Below, piece after piece: positions 51,360-60,001 of a DNA stretch of 64,000 nucleotides. The notes under the pieces were generated by a model. That model searched no databases and had not been told where the DNA came from. It saw only the letters and a program-made list of their open reading frames with translations. Origin of the DNA: Sinimarinibacterium arenosum (lineage in GTDB: Bacteria > Pseudomonadota > Gammaproteobacteria > Nevskiales > Nevskiaceae). Made by a program: the position numbers and the translations under genes. Each line of letters begins with the position of its first letter. The first letter of the stretch is position 1. The DNA is taken from the NCBI RefSeq assembly GCF_005047655.1, contig NZ_SUKF01000011.1, forward strand, positions 1-64,000. The letters run 5' to 3'.

Positions 51360-51950
51360 TCAGGCACCGCCGTCGCGCCACTCACTCAGGCATAGCGCGA
51401 CCAGTGCGTCGCGCTCGGCGGCGGCTGTCAGCCGGTTGAGCTCAACGTACAACTCGCTGCGCTCGCGTTCGCCGTGGTGCTCCAGAACGCGCTTGAATTG
51501 TGATTCGCGTTCGATCATCGCAACGATCTGCAGGCGCGAAGGCTGCGGCCGCAGCAGGAACGTGAAGTCGTGGGAGACGCGATCGATCAGCTCGCGCAGC
51601 TTGCGGTGCTCGGCGTAATAGATCTCCGCCGCTGGAGTTCCCGAGCGTTCGCGCCGTCCGCGGCGATGCGAATACAAGGGCAGCAGATGCGCCTCCTCTT
51701 GGCGCATGTGCAGGAACAGGCGCTCGCGATAGTGATTGAGCAGCCGTGCGGCGAGCCTGAAGTCCTGCGCGATGATCTGCTCCTGATGCGTGGCGAACAG
51801 ATCGTCGAGATCGCCGTGCGTCGAATCGAGGGCGAGAAAGCCGTCAGATAGGGCTGGCTTTAGATGGTGCCGATCGAGCCGATGCGAAAGGCTGGATCGC
51901 GGCGTGACTTCCGATTGGGTTCCGCATGGAAGTCCGGGCTGAAGATTCAT
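51360..51950 (-). CDS. Hemerythrin-like di-iron protein
   Basis: The ATG at 51950, preceded by GGAG, gives 196 residues; a longer frame reaches 52118. Helices with histidine/glutamate ligands are visible: THGDLDDLFATHQEQI, LFLHMRQEEAHLLPLY, YYAEHRKLRELIDR and EHHGERERSELY, a four-helix hemerythrin layout. Such proteins bind O2 or NO or protect Fe-S enzymes. TATGTT (51997-51992) lies at class II spacing from the FNR box at 52020, so it is anaerobically expressed, most likely against NO. Confidence 0.75.
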   Translation of the reverse strand: MNLQPGLPCGTQSEVTPRSSLSHRLDRHHLKPALSDGFLALDSTHGDLDDLFATHQEQIIAQDFRLAARLLNHYRERLFLHMRQEEAHLLPLYSHRRGRRERSGTPAAEIYYAEHRKLRELIDRVSHDFTFLLRPQPSRLQIVAMIERESQFKRVLEHHGERERSELYVELNRLTAAAERDALVALCLSEWRDGGA

Positions 51951-52019
51951 CGGGAAGCGCTCCGTCCGGAATGCATGGCATACGAGGGAGAAACATAGAT
52001 CGATGGCCGCAGCGTGTTC

Positions 52020-52033
52020 TTGATTTGAGTCAA
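52020..52033. promoter_or_regulatory. FNR box for hemerythrin-like gene
   Basis: TTGATTTGAGTCAA, with TATGTT as -10 on the leftward side. Confidence 0.8.
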
Positions 52034-52079
52034 GGGGGACGCGTCCGATCATTCGCCTGCACCGCTCCGCGACGCGAGT

Positions 52080-52093
52080 CTGATCTGAATCAA
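52080..52093. promoter_or_regulatory. FNR-like box upstream of lldD
   Basis: CTGATCTGAATCAA, first base off consensus. CAAGTT at 52116-52121 is at class II distance before the lldD start at 52152. Confidence 0.65.
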
Positions 52094-52151
52094 AATGCCC
52101 GGACAATCGCTCTGGCAAGTTCCGCCAAAGATCGACAACGAGGGTGCGGAT

Positions 52152-53297
52152 ATGGCGGTGCTGGCTTCGGTGGCCGACTATCGCGGACAGGCGCAGGAGC
52201 GACTGCCGCGATCCCTGTTCGACTATCTCAACGGCGGGTCCTATGCGGAGCGCGCCCTGGCGGCGAATCGGGCGGATCTTGATGCGCTGAAGCTACGCCA
52301 GCGCGTGCTCTGCGATGTGTCGCGGCTCGACCTTTCGACGCAGGTTCTAGGCGAGTCGCTTGCGCTGCCGGTGGTGCTGGCGCCCTGCGGACTGGCCGGG
52401 CTCTACGCGCGGCGCGGCGAAGTACAGGCGGCGCGCGCCGCGCGGGTGGCGGGCGTGCCGTTCTGCCTGAGCACCGTCTCGGTGTGCTCGATCGAGGAGG
52501 TGCGCGCCGCCGTCGATGCGCCGTTCTGGTTCCAGCTGTACATGATGCGCGACCGCGGCTACGTGGCTGCGCTGATGGAGCGGGCCCGCGTGGCCGGGTG
52601 CCGCACGCTGGTGCTGACCGTGGACCTGCCGGTGCTCGCCGATCGCTATCGGGATGTGCGCAATGGTCTCGCCGGGCAGACGACGGCGCGCAGCCGTGTG
52701 CAGTTCGCGCTGGACATGCTGGGTCATGCCGGATGGCTCTGGGATGTCGGCCTGCGCGGTCGCCCGCTGACTTTCGGCAACCTCGCGGCTGCGGTGCCCG
52801 GTGCGCGCAACATCGACCAGTTCAAGCAGTGGGTCGACGCGCAGTTCGACGCGTCCGTGACCTGGCGCGACATTGCCTGGATCCGCGCACGCTGGCCAGG
52901 TGCGCTGGTGGTCAAAGGCATCATGGATCCCGACGACGCAGTGCGCGCGGCGGATGCGGGTGCCGACGCCATTGTGGTATCGAATCACGGCGGCCGCCAG
53001 CTCGATAGCGCGCCGTCGACCATCTCGGTGCTGCCGCGCATCGCCGATGGCGTCTGCGGCCGGCTCGAGCTGCTGGTCGACGGCGGCATCGGCAGCGGCG
53101 ACGACATCGCCAAGGCACTGGCCTGTGGCGCGCGCGCCTGCCTGGTTGGCCGCGCCTGGCTCGCGGGGCTTGCCGCGCGCGGCGGCGTGGGCGTGTCCGA
53201 GGTCCTTGCGATCCTGCAGCGCGAGCTGGCAGTGACGCTGGCGCTGCTCGGCGTGCGGCGAGCACGCGACCTGGGCAGGGACGCGCTCTGCTGCTAG
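52152..53297 (+). CDS. lldD: LldD, FMN-dependent L-lactate dehydrogenase
   Basis: The ATG at 52152 (GAGGG upstream) gives 381 residues. It follows E. coli LldD closely: FDYLNGGSYAERAL, LPVVLAPCGLAGLYARRGEVQAARAA, FWFQLYMMRDRGY, VVKGIMDPDDA, IVVSNHGGRQLD with the catalytic histidine, and the FMN-phosphate site GGIGSGDDI. It oxidises L-lactate to pyruvate and feeds the quinone pool at the inner membrane. No lldR or lactate permease is adjacent; control appears to be through the FNR-like box. Confidence 0.93.
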   Translation: MAVLASVADYRGQAQERLPRSLFDYLNGGSYAERALAANRADLDALKLRQRVLCDVSRLDLSTQVLGESLALPVVLAPCGLAGLYARRGEVQAARAARVAGVPFCLSTVSVCSIEEVRAAVDAPFWFQLYMMRDRGYVAALMERARVAGCRTLVLTVDLPVLADRYRDVRNGLAGQTTARSRVQFALDMLGHAGWLWDVGLRGRPLTFGNLAAAVPGARNIDQFKQWVDAQFDASVTWRDIAWIRARWPGALVVKGIMDPDDAVRAADAGADAIVVSNHGGRQLDSAPSTISVLPRIADGVCGRLELLVDGGIGSGDDIAKALACGARACLVGRAWLAGLAARGGVGVSEVLAILQRELAVTLALLGVRRARDLGRDALCC

Positions 53298-53630
53298 GCA
53301 CCGGATAGATCGGATCGGCCCTGCGGCCCGCGCTCGGCGAGGACATCACCGCACATTCCCAGTCTGGGCTTGACAGTGGGTGCCGTACAGCGCGTCACCC
53401 GACACCTTTCGCAGCTGGTGTGCGCATGATCGCGCCACGTGGTCGGAATTGAGGCGCCGGCACTTCGAGGGGATGGCCGGCAATGACCCGATTACGAGCC
53501 CGATCCTTGCGCGCAACAGAAAGCGGTGCGTCGCGTTCGTCCACGCGCGCTATGATCCCGAGTGAAACATAGCGGTGGCGCTGAACGAGCAGGTAGTATC
53601 CGCCATACCGCAGCGACGGTAAGCCGGGCG
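53298..53630. other. Intergenic gap between convergent genes
   Basis: No convincing gene. A short open frame near 53380-53565 has no recognisable motif and unusual codon use. A TTGACA at 53369 could be a -35 but no partner -10 or gene follows. A partial palindrome CCCAGTCTGGG at 53358-53368 is the only structure noted. Confidence 0.3.
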
Positions 53631-54263
53631 TCAGATCCAACCCAGTGCGCCGCCGAAGACCGCCAGCGCGCTTACGACGACGCCGGCCAGCGATCCAACA
53701 ACGATCAGTTGCCGCCGTGTGCTGGCCATATCGTGTACCCGGTAGGCGACGACGTAGAACGGCAGGTAGCCGATCAGGAAGATCAGCCACGGGAAGCCGG
53801 CGTTCCAGTATCTCCAGTCCCAGGTCAGCGCACCGGCGCGGTTGAGCCAGACCTCGACCAGCACGCACGCGACCGAATTGACCACGGCGATGAGCCAGCG
53901 ATTGTTGATACCGAGGACCCTCAGTCCACGGTCGGGCGGCAGCAGACGCACGGCATACAGACCCATCACCGCAAACATCAGACTGATCTCGATGTTGAGC
54001 CCGATCAGGATCACGTAGGCCGAGCTGCCCGGCGTGCCCCAGGCTGGAGCGAACTGGGTGAAGTGGAACAGCAGGCCGTTCCAGATTTCATTGATCCAGT
54101 CCATCAGCCAGAACGCGAGGGCGCCGAGCACAACGGACCAGCGCCGTTGGGCGATCTGATCGGCATACAGATACAGCACGATCAGCAGCAGCGGGATGAC
54201 GTACCACTGGAAATGCGAGCCGTCGCGCAGCAGCGCGAGCGCCTGGGCGGAGGAGGGCGTCAT
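53631..54263 (-). CDS. Polytopic membrane protein coupled to narL
   Basis: The ATG at 54263 overlaps the narL stop (ATGA). The 210-residue product has about six hydrophobic helices. Conserved-looking polar words within or beside the membrane, such as FWLMDWINEIWNGLLFHFTQ and WRYWNAGFPWLIFLIGYLPF, suggest a defined fold. I do not know the family. As the third gene of the narXL transcript it may relate to nitrate or NO signalling or transport. Confidence 0.6.
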   Translation of the reverse strand: MTPSSAQALALLRDGSHFQWYVIPLLLIVLYLYADQIAQRRWSVVLGALAFWLMDWINEIWNGLLFHFTQFAPAWGTPGSSAYVILIGLNIEISLMFAVMGLYAVRLLPPDRGLRVLGINNRWLIAVVNSVACVLVEVWLNRAGALTWDWRYWNAGFPWLIFLIGYLPFYVVAYRVHDMASTRRQLIVVGSLAGVVVSALAVFGGALGWI

Positions 54264-54931
54264 GGCGTCTTGAGTTTCCCGGAGGGTGAGTCGCGCTCGA
54301 TGTTCTCGACGGCCCACACGGCGGCCTCGACGCGCGAGCGCATGCGCAGCTTCTTCAGCAGGCTCTTGACGTGGACCTTGACGGTCGCCTCGGCGATGTC
54401 GAGCTGGCTGGCAATCAGTTTGTTGCTCCTGCCGGTCGCCAGCAGTCGCAGGATGTCGCGTTCGCGCGCCGTCAGTGCATCGGTTAGCGGTGGCAGTCCG
54501 CGGAGCGCGCGCGCCAGCAGCTCGGTCAGGCGGGGGCTGATCGTGAGGCGCCCCGCTGCGGCTTGCTCCAGGTGGGTCAGAATGTCTTCCGGTTCCATAT
54601 CCTTGAGCAGGTAGCCGTCCGCGCCGGCGCGCAGTGCGGCAGTCACGTCGTCCTCGTGATCCGACACCGTCAGCATCACGACGCGGCTGTCCACGTCCAG
54701 CGCCTTGATCGCCTTGAGCGTGTCAATGCCGCTCATGCCTTTCATGTTCAGGTCCAGCAGAACCAGCGCCGGCTTCTGCGTACGCACCAGTGCAACGCCT
54801 TCGGCACCCGACGACGCACAGCCGGACAGGTGCAGCCGGTCGGACATCTGGATCAGATCGGCGACGCCGCGGCGGAACAGCGGGTGGTCATCGATCACGA
54901 CCAGGTTCACGGCTACGTCGGATTCAGGCAT
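54260..54931 (-). CDS. narL: NarL, nitrate/nitrite response regulator
   Basis: The ATG at 54931 lies inside the end of narX. The 223-residue product has a receiver domain (VVIDDHPLFRRG acidic pair, phospho-acceptor in LVLLDLNMKGMSG, KD in YLLKDMEPED). It also has a LuxR-type helix-turn-helix (LTARERDILRLLATGRSNKLIASQLDIAEATVKVHVKSLLKKL). It is full length for NarL and should bind TACYNMT heptamers, such as the 7-2-7 site at 56951. Confidence 0.92.
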   Translation of the reverse strand: MPESDVAVNLVVIDDHPLFRRGVADLIQMSDRLHLSGCASSGAEGVALVRTQKPALVLLDLNMKGMSGIDTLKAIKALDVDSRVVMLTVSDHEDDVTAALRAGADGYLLKDMEPEDILTHLEQAAAGRLTISPRLTELLARALRGLPPLTDALTARERDILRLLATGRSNKLIASQLDIAEATVKVHVKSLLKKLRMRSRVEAAVWAVENIERDSPSGKLKTP

Positions 54932-56825
54932 GGGCGGCGACCTCGGTGTGCGCGCGCGTCGCGCCATCGGCGTTGGGGGGTGAGAACACCAGCTGCACCC
55001 GTGTGCCACCCTGCGCACGCGTGAACGCATGCAATGTGCCGCCGAGGCTGTGCGCCCGCTCGTCCATGATCGCGAGGCCGTAGTGCTGCGCGCGCATTGC
55101 GTGCGGCGGAATGCCGGTACCGTTGTCGTCGACCGTCACTGTGACACGGGGGGCAGCCGAGTCGTAGCTCACCGTCACTGAAGCCTGTGTGGCCTGAGCG
55201 TGACGCACGACGTTGGAGAGGGCCTCGCGCACGACTTGAAGAACGTGAATCTCCTTGTTTGGTGAAAGCTGACAGCGCTCCATGCGGTAGTTGAAGGCAA
55301 TCGGAATGCCGCTGCGGTTCTGGAACTCGTGCACCGTGGCTTCCAGAGCCGGCGCAAGGCCTCGGCCGTCCATGCGCAGACGGAAGGTGCTGAGCAGTTC
55401 GCGCAGCTGGCGGTAGGCGCTGCCGACGCCTTCGCGCAGCTCCTTGATCACGCGCTGCGCGTCACTGCCCGGACCGTTCTTCTGCAGCACCGCATCCAGT
55501 CGGCTGGTCTGGATCTTGAGGTAGGACAGCGACTGCGCCAGAGAGTCGTGCAGCTCGCGCGCGATCACGGCACGTTCCTCGAACAGTGCCAGACGACGGC
55601 TCTGCTCTGCGCGTCGGCTGTTGGTGATGGCTGTGCCGATCTGTGCGGCCGCCGCCTCCAGGAGGCGCGACTGCCAGGCTTGCAGTTCGCGCGACAGGGT
55701 GCCGACCACAAGCACGCCGTAGGATTGTTCGTGGTCGCGGACGGGAAATGTGTGGCCGCTGTGGCGCGGACAGTGCTGCGGCAGGTGCTCGGCGACGGTC
55801 GACGCGGCGGTGGGCGCGCAGTCGTGACAGTGCGGGGCAGCATAGGCACTGGCGTCGCCCGCGTCTGCGATATGCGTGCCGGCCAGATAGAACGAGTCGC
55901 AGCCGTCGGCCGTGTTCAGGCAGATCGCGGTCGGGCCTACGCCGAGTGCGGTTTCCAGATCGGGCAGCAGCGCGCGCAGAGCGTCTTGTGGCAGAGGGTT
56001 CTGGTTCAGCCGGACGGCGACGCTGTACAGAAGCTCCAGTGAGCGGTTGCTGCGCTCCAGGTCGGTTGTTTTGATGCGCACACGTTCTTCCAGGTCCGCG
56101 TAGATCTTCGACAAGTCCTCGGCCATCGTGTTGAAGGCGCGGCCGAGTTGCCCGAATTCGTCCTCGGATTCGTAGGGCGTGCGCTGACTGAAGTCGCCGC
56201 GCCGCGCATGGCGTGCACATGCCAGCAAGTCGCGCAGCGGCAACAGCACGCGCACATGCATCATGTACATCGTGAGTACGACGACTGCCAGCGTCAGGAA
56301 CAGCGAGACCATGTGGATCAAGTACAGCCAGCGCACCTTGGATTCGGTGCGACGCTCCAGCAGGCTGACGAAATCATCCACTTTGACAACGTAGGGCGCC
56401 ACGCTGACCAGAAAGCGCTGCGCCCGTTCCGCATCGGCTGTCGTCGCCAGCAGCATGGGCCGGATGCGGTGGGTCCACTCTCCCGCGACGGCGATGTAGC
56501 TCGCACGCGCCTCGTCGTCGGGACCGGTCAGCAACACCGAGGTCAGCCGCGGGCTCGCCAGCCGGGCATCGTAGTCGGCCGCAAGCTGCTGGCGGACGGT
56601 CGCGCTGGTTTCACCCGATGCCAGGCGTGCAGCGATGAGATAGGACTGCATGCGCAGCGTGCCCGCCTGATTGATGGCGCCAGCGGCCCCCCGCATCGCT
56701 TCGGCGAAGAACACCGAACTCGCCATGCTGGCAAAGGCGAGCGCCGTAATCGTGCCCATCGCCAGAGCGAGCCGCAGCAGCAGGCTCCTCGCGGGTAGCG
56801 TCGGCAGCGTGTCCGGGTTCGTCAT
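54924..56825 (-). CDS. narX: NarX, nitrate/nitrite sensor histidine kinase
   Basis: The ATG at 56825 gives 633 residues. Features in order: first membrane helix; periplasmic sensor with the P-box AINQAGTLRMQSYLIAARL that reads nitrate; second helix (YLIHMVSLFLTLAVVVLTMY); a HAMP linker; a cysteine-bearing GAF-like central region (HCHDCAP, HCPRHS). The HPK_7-type H box is ERAVIARELHDSLAQSL, with an ATPase domain. A class II FNR promoter precedes it, with TACGAT (56882-56877) spaced from the box at 56904. It is co-transcribed with narL. Confidence 0.93.
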   Translation of the reverse strand: MTNPDTLPTLPARSLLLRLALAMGTITALAFASMASSVFFAEAMRGAAGAINQAGTLRMQSYLIAARLASGETSATVRQQLAADYDARLASPRLTSVLLTGPDDEARASYIAVAGEWTHRIRPMLLATTADAERAQRFLVSVAPYVVKVDDFVSLLERRTESKVRWLYLIHMVSLFLTLAVVVLTMYMMHVRVLLPLRDLLACARHARRGDFSQRTPYESEDEFGQLGRAFNTMAEDLSKIYADLEERVRIKTTDLERSNRSLELLYSVAVRLNQNPLPQDALRALLPDLETALGVGPTAICLNTADGCDSFYLAGTHIADAGDASAYAAPHCHDCAPTAASTVAEHLPQHCPRHSGHTFPVRDHEQSYGVLVVGTLSRELQAWQSRLLEAAAAQIGTAITNSRRAEQSRRLALFEERAVIARELHDSLAQSLSYLKIQTSRLDAVLQKNGPGSDAQRVIKELREGVGSAYRQLRELLSTFRLRMDGRGLAPALEATVHEFQNRSGIPIAFNYRMERCQLSPNKEIHVLQVVREALSNVVRHAQATQASVTVSYDSAAPRVTVTVDDNGTGIPPHAMRAQHYGLAIMDERAHSLGGTLHAFTRAQGGTRVQLVFSPPNADGATRAHTEVAAHA

Positions 56826-56903
56826 ACGGTGCCGCGCCGGTCTTGCGAAGCTACCTCCAATGAGTTCGACGCCGTCATCGTAGCTGCTGCGGGCGCAGCA
56901 ACC

Positions 56904-56917
56904 TTGATTCAAGTCAA
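56904..56917. promoter_or_regulatory. FNR box for narX
   Basis: TTGATTCAAGTCAA, with TACGAT as class II -10 toward narX. Confidence 0.83.
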
Positions 56918-56950
56918 GGAAAAACAGTGGTCTGCGTTGCGCGCCGGGAG

Positions 56951-56966
56951 TACCCCTTCTGAGGTA
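56951..56966. promoter_or_regulatory. NarL 7-2-7 site between narX and porin gene
   Basis: TACCCCT-TC-TGAGGTA: two inverted heptamers (TACCCCT and, on the other strand, TACCTCA) separated by two bases. This is the NarL/NarP arrangement; the second heptamer ends in A rather than T. Confidence 0.55.
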
Positions 56967-56992
56967 GTCGCCGACTCGCCCGTCTTCGGCGT

Positions 56993-57006
56993 TTGATCTG
57001 AGTCAA
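56993..57006. promoter_or_regulatory. FNR box in the narX-porin intergenic region
   Basis: TTGATCTGAGTCAA. No clear -10 is at class II spacing on the rightward side, so it may act on the porin gene from a different position or be auxiliary to narX. Confidence 0.7.
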
Positions 57007-57140
57007 ATCCAAACCCCACCACCGGCCGCAACCTGCGCCCGCTCGCACCAGCTGCTCGGCTTGGTGCTGAACTGTTGGTACGGCCTCGGCACCAATGCCG
57101 GGTTCAAGAACCCTAGAGACAACAGCGCAGAAAAGCTGAC

Positions 57141-58379
57141 ATGAACCGCCTGCAAACAACGATTCTGGGACTGGGTACGCTGGCGGTTGCCAACGCCGGT
57201 GCCGCGCTGGCGGGCGACGATTTGCCGGCGCTGCGCAGTGCGCTGGCGGACGGCAAACCCAATCTCGATCTACGGCTGCGCTATGAAAGCGTTGACCAGG
57301 ACAACGCGCTGGAAGGCGCCGCCGCCGGCACGGTCCGCACGCGCCTGGGCTACACCACCGACCGCTGGAACGGGTTGGACGCGGGCATCGAGTTCGAGGG
57401 CGTCGAAGCCATCGGTGCGGAGCGCTACAACAGCACGCTGAATGGCCGCACCGGGTTCGCGACGGTTGCCGATCCCAAGGGCAACGAGCTGAACCAGGCC
57501 TTCGTCCGCTATGCCGGCCTCCCCGGTACCGTCGTCAAATACGGCCGCCAGCGCATCGTGCTCGACAACGCCCGCTTCGTCGGCAACGTCGGCTGGCGCC
57601 AGAACGAGCAGACTTTCGACGCCGCGCGGCTCACCGGCAACTGGATCCCGAAGACCACGATCGACTATGCCTTCGTCACCGACATCAACACCGTCACGTT
57701 TGCCGACCTGCGCCTGCACGGCCATCTGCTGAACGTTATCTACGCGCCGGCGCAGTGGCTGTCGCTGACCGCGTACGGCTATCTGCTCGACTGGTCGGCC
57801 AATGCCACGTCGGTGCCCAACGCGCCGGGATCGCTCAATCCGCCGCAGCGCGAGGACAGCCGGACCTTCGGCTTGCGTGCGACTGGAAGCATCGCGTTGG
57901 GGGCCGGCAAGCTGGTCTACGCCGCGGACGTCGCCCGCCAGTCCGATTACAGCGACTCGGCCATCGGCGAGTCGTCCTACCTGCTTGCCGAGCTCGGCTA
58001 CGGCATTCCGGCCATCGGACTGAAGCTCGGCTACGAAGTGCTGGGCGGCGACGGCACCGACAGCTTCCAGACCCCGCTCGCCACGCTGCACGCCTTCCAG
58101 GGCTGGGCAGACCAGTTCCTGATGACCCCACGCGACGGCATCAAAGACAGCTACGCGCAGATCAGCGGCACGCTGTTCGAGAAGCTCGGCTGGCTGCTGC
58201 GGGGGCACCAATTCGCAGCCGACGAGGGCGGCCGCGACTACGGCGACGAGATCGACGTCCAGCTCACCTGGGCCTTCCTCGAGACACTGTCCGTCGGCGC
58301 CAAGTACGCCGACTACAACGCCAGATCCGTTTCCGTCGACACGACCAAGTCGTGGGCGTGGATCGAGTACAGATTTTAG
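57141..58379 (+). CDS. Alginate-export-type (AlgE/OprD-like) outer-membrane porin
   Basis: The 412-residue product has a signal peptide (LGTLAVANAGAALAG). The beta-barrel begins with NLDLRLRYESVDQDN, continues GRQRIVLDNARFVGNVGWRQNEQTF, typical of the Alginate_exp family, and ends with aromatic WAWIEYRF. It is an outer-membrane channel. With NarL and FNR sites upstream and narK downstream, a role in nitrate/nitrite passage is the natural inference. Confidence 0.75.
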   Translation: MNRLQTTILGLGTLAVANAGAALAGDDLPALRSALADGKPNLDLRLRYESVDQDNALEGAAAGTVRTRLGYTTDRWNGLDAGIEFEGVEAIGAERYNSTLNGRTGFATVADPKGNELNQAFVRYAGLPGTVVKYGRQRIVLDNARFVGNVGWRQNEQTFDAARLTGNWIPKTTIDYAFVTDINTVTFADLRLHGHLLNVIYAPAQWLSLTAYGYLLDWSANATSVPNAPGSLNPPQREDSRTFGLRATGSIALGAGKLVYAADVARQSDYSDSAIGESSYLLAELGYGIPAIGLKLGYEVLGGDGTDSFQTPLATLHAFQGWADQFLMTPRDGIKDSYAQISGTLFEKLGWLLRGHQFAADEGGRDYGDEIDVQLTWAFLETLSVGAKYADYNARSVSVDTTKSWAWIEYRF

Positions 58380-58414
58380 GAAATCCGATATGGGCCATTG
58401 CAGAACGGTCGTCC

Positions 58415-58428
58415 TTGATACAGGTCAA
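58415..58428. promoter_or_regulatory. FNR box upstream of narK
   Basis: TTGATACAGGTCAA. TAGCCT at 58451-58456 is at class II spacing. Confidence 0.83.
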
Positions 58429-58477
58429 CGCGCAGCGCGCCCGCGCCGCCTAGCCTGCAGGGCAGCGAGGGCAGCGG

Positions 58478-59953
58478 ATGACCGCGCCTGTGCTGGTCAT
58501 CCCCACGCTTTCCCGGACTGGACATAGAGCCGATATGACCGATATGACAGCGACCCATGAACTCCTTGCCGGGCGTCGCGACGACGCTCTTCACGGCTGG
58601 CGTCCGGAGGATCCGGCCTTCTGGGCGGGTGGCGGCCAACGCGTAGCGAACCGCAACCTCGCCATCTCCATCCCGGCGCTGCTGCTGGCCTTCGCGGTAT
58701 GGATGATGTTCTCGGCAGTGACGGTGAGCCTGCCCAAGATCGGCTTTGGATTCAGTACCGACCAGTTGTTCTGGCTGACAGCGCTGCCGGGGCTATCGGG
58801 CGCGACGCTGCGCATCTTCTACGCGTTCATGGTGCCGGTCTTCGGCGGCCGGCGCTGGACCGCCATCTCCACGGCCTCGTTGATGATCCCTGCAATCTGG
58901 CTGGGCCTGGCCGTGCAGGACCCGGGCACGCCGTTCTGGCATTTCGTGGCGATTGCCATCCTGTGTGGCCTGGGCGGCGGCAATTTCGCGTCGTCCATGT
59001 CCAACATCTCGTTCTTCTTCCCCAAGGCGCGGCAAGGCTACGCGCTGGGCATGAACGCCGGGCTTGGCAACCTCGGCGTGTCGGCGACCCAGTTCGTTAT
59101 TCCGTTGGTGATCTCGCTGAGTCTGTTCGGCGCGATCGCAGGCGGTCCTCAGACCGCCGCCGGCGGTCAGACGCTGTACCTGCAGAACGCGGGGTTCGTC
59201 TGGCTTCCGTTCCTGCTGGTGAGCGCGGCCGCCGCCTGGTTCGGCATGAACGACCTCGCCGACGCCAGGTCCAGCTTCGCCGAGCAGGCGGTGATTTTTC
59301 AGCGCAAGCACAACTGGCTGATGTGCTGGCTGTACGTCGGCACCTTCGGCAGCTTCATCGGCTTCTCGGCGGGGTTTCCGATGCTGACCAAGACCCTGTT
59401 CCCGGCGGTGGACGTGCTGAAGTTCGCCTTCCTCGGGCCGCTGGTGGGGGCGCTGGCACGTTCGGCCGGCGGCGCACTCGCGGACAGGCTGGGGGGTGCG
59501 CTGCTGACCTTCTGGGTATTCGCGCTGATGATTGCGGCGGTGTTCGGCGTCGTCCACTTCCTGCCGGAAGCGGGGAGTGGCGGCAATTTCTACGGCTTTC
59601 TGGCGATGTTCATGCTGTTGTTCGTCCTGACCGGCATCGGCAACGCCTCGACGTTCCGCATGATCCCGGTGATCTTCCGCACGCTGCAGGAACGCACGCT
59701 CGGTGCGAACGCCAGCGTCGAGGAAAAAGCTGTAGCGATGCGCCGGGCCGGCATCGAGTCGGCCGCGGTGATCGGCTTCTCCTCGGCCATCGGCGCCTAT
59801 GGCGGGTTTTTCATTCCCAAGAGCTACGGCTCCTCGATCGCGCTGACCGGCGGTCCTCAGGCAGCCCTGTACGGCTTCGTCGTCTTCTACGCGATCTGCG
59901 TGCTGGTCACGTGGTGGTGGTACTTCCGCAAGGGCGCGGAGTGTCCGTGCTAA
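58478..59953 (+). CDS. narK: NarK-type nitrate/nitrite transporter
   Basis: The 491-residue product is a 12-helix major facilitator. It has RPEDPAFWAGGG and NLAISIPALLLAFAVWMMFS near the start, FYAFMVPVFGGRRWT with the substrate-binding arginine region, the nitrate signatures GLGGGNFASSMSNISFFFP and GIGNASTFRMIPVIF, and AESAAVIGFSSAIGAYGGFF-like late helices. It imports nitrate by proton symport or nitrite antiport. The ATG at 58478 has GAGGG upstream; 58535 is an alternative. It directly precedes narG. Confidence 0.9.
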   Translation: MTAPVLVIPTLSRTGHRADMTDMTATHELLAGRRDDALHGWRPEDPAFWAGGGQRVANRNLAISIPALLLAFAVWMMFSAVTVSLPKIGFGFSTDQLFWLTALPGLSGATLRIFYAFMVPVFGGRRWTAISTASLMIPAIWLGLAVQDPGTPFWHFVAIAILCGLGGGNFASSMSNISFFFPKARQGYALGMNAGLGNLGVSATQFVIPLVISLSLFGAIAGGPQTAAGGQTLYLQNAGFVWLPFLLVSAAAAWFGMNDLADARSSFAEQAVIFQRKHNWLMCWLYVGTFGSFIGFSAGFPMLTKTLFPAVDVLKFAFLGPLVGALARSAGGALADRLGGALLTFWVFALMIAAVFGVVHFLPEAGSGGNFYGFLAMFMLLFVLTGIGNASTFRMIPVIFRTLQERTLGANASVEEKAVAMRRAGIESAAVIGFSSAIGAYGGFFIPKSYGSSIALTGGPQAALYGFVVFYAICVLVTWWWYFRKGAECPC

Positions 59954-60001
59954 GCGCGCGCGGACCGTGCGGATCGATTCGTTCTCCTGGAGCAGGCGCG
60001 T

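Noticed and set aside
53380-53565. Short gene between lldD and the narXL-linked membrane protein
   Set aside because: No ribosome site, no motif and poor codon bias compared with neighbours.
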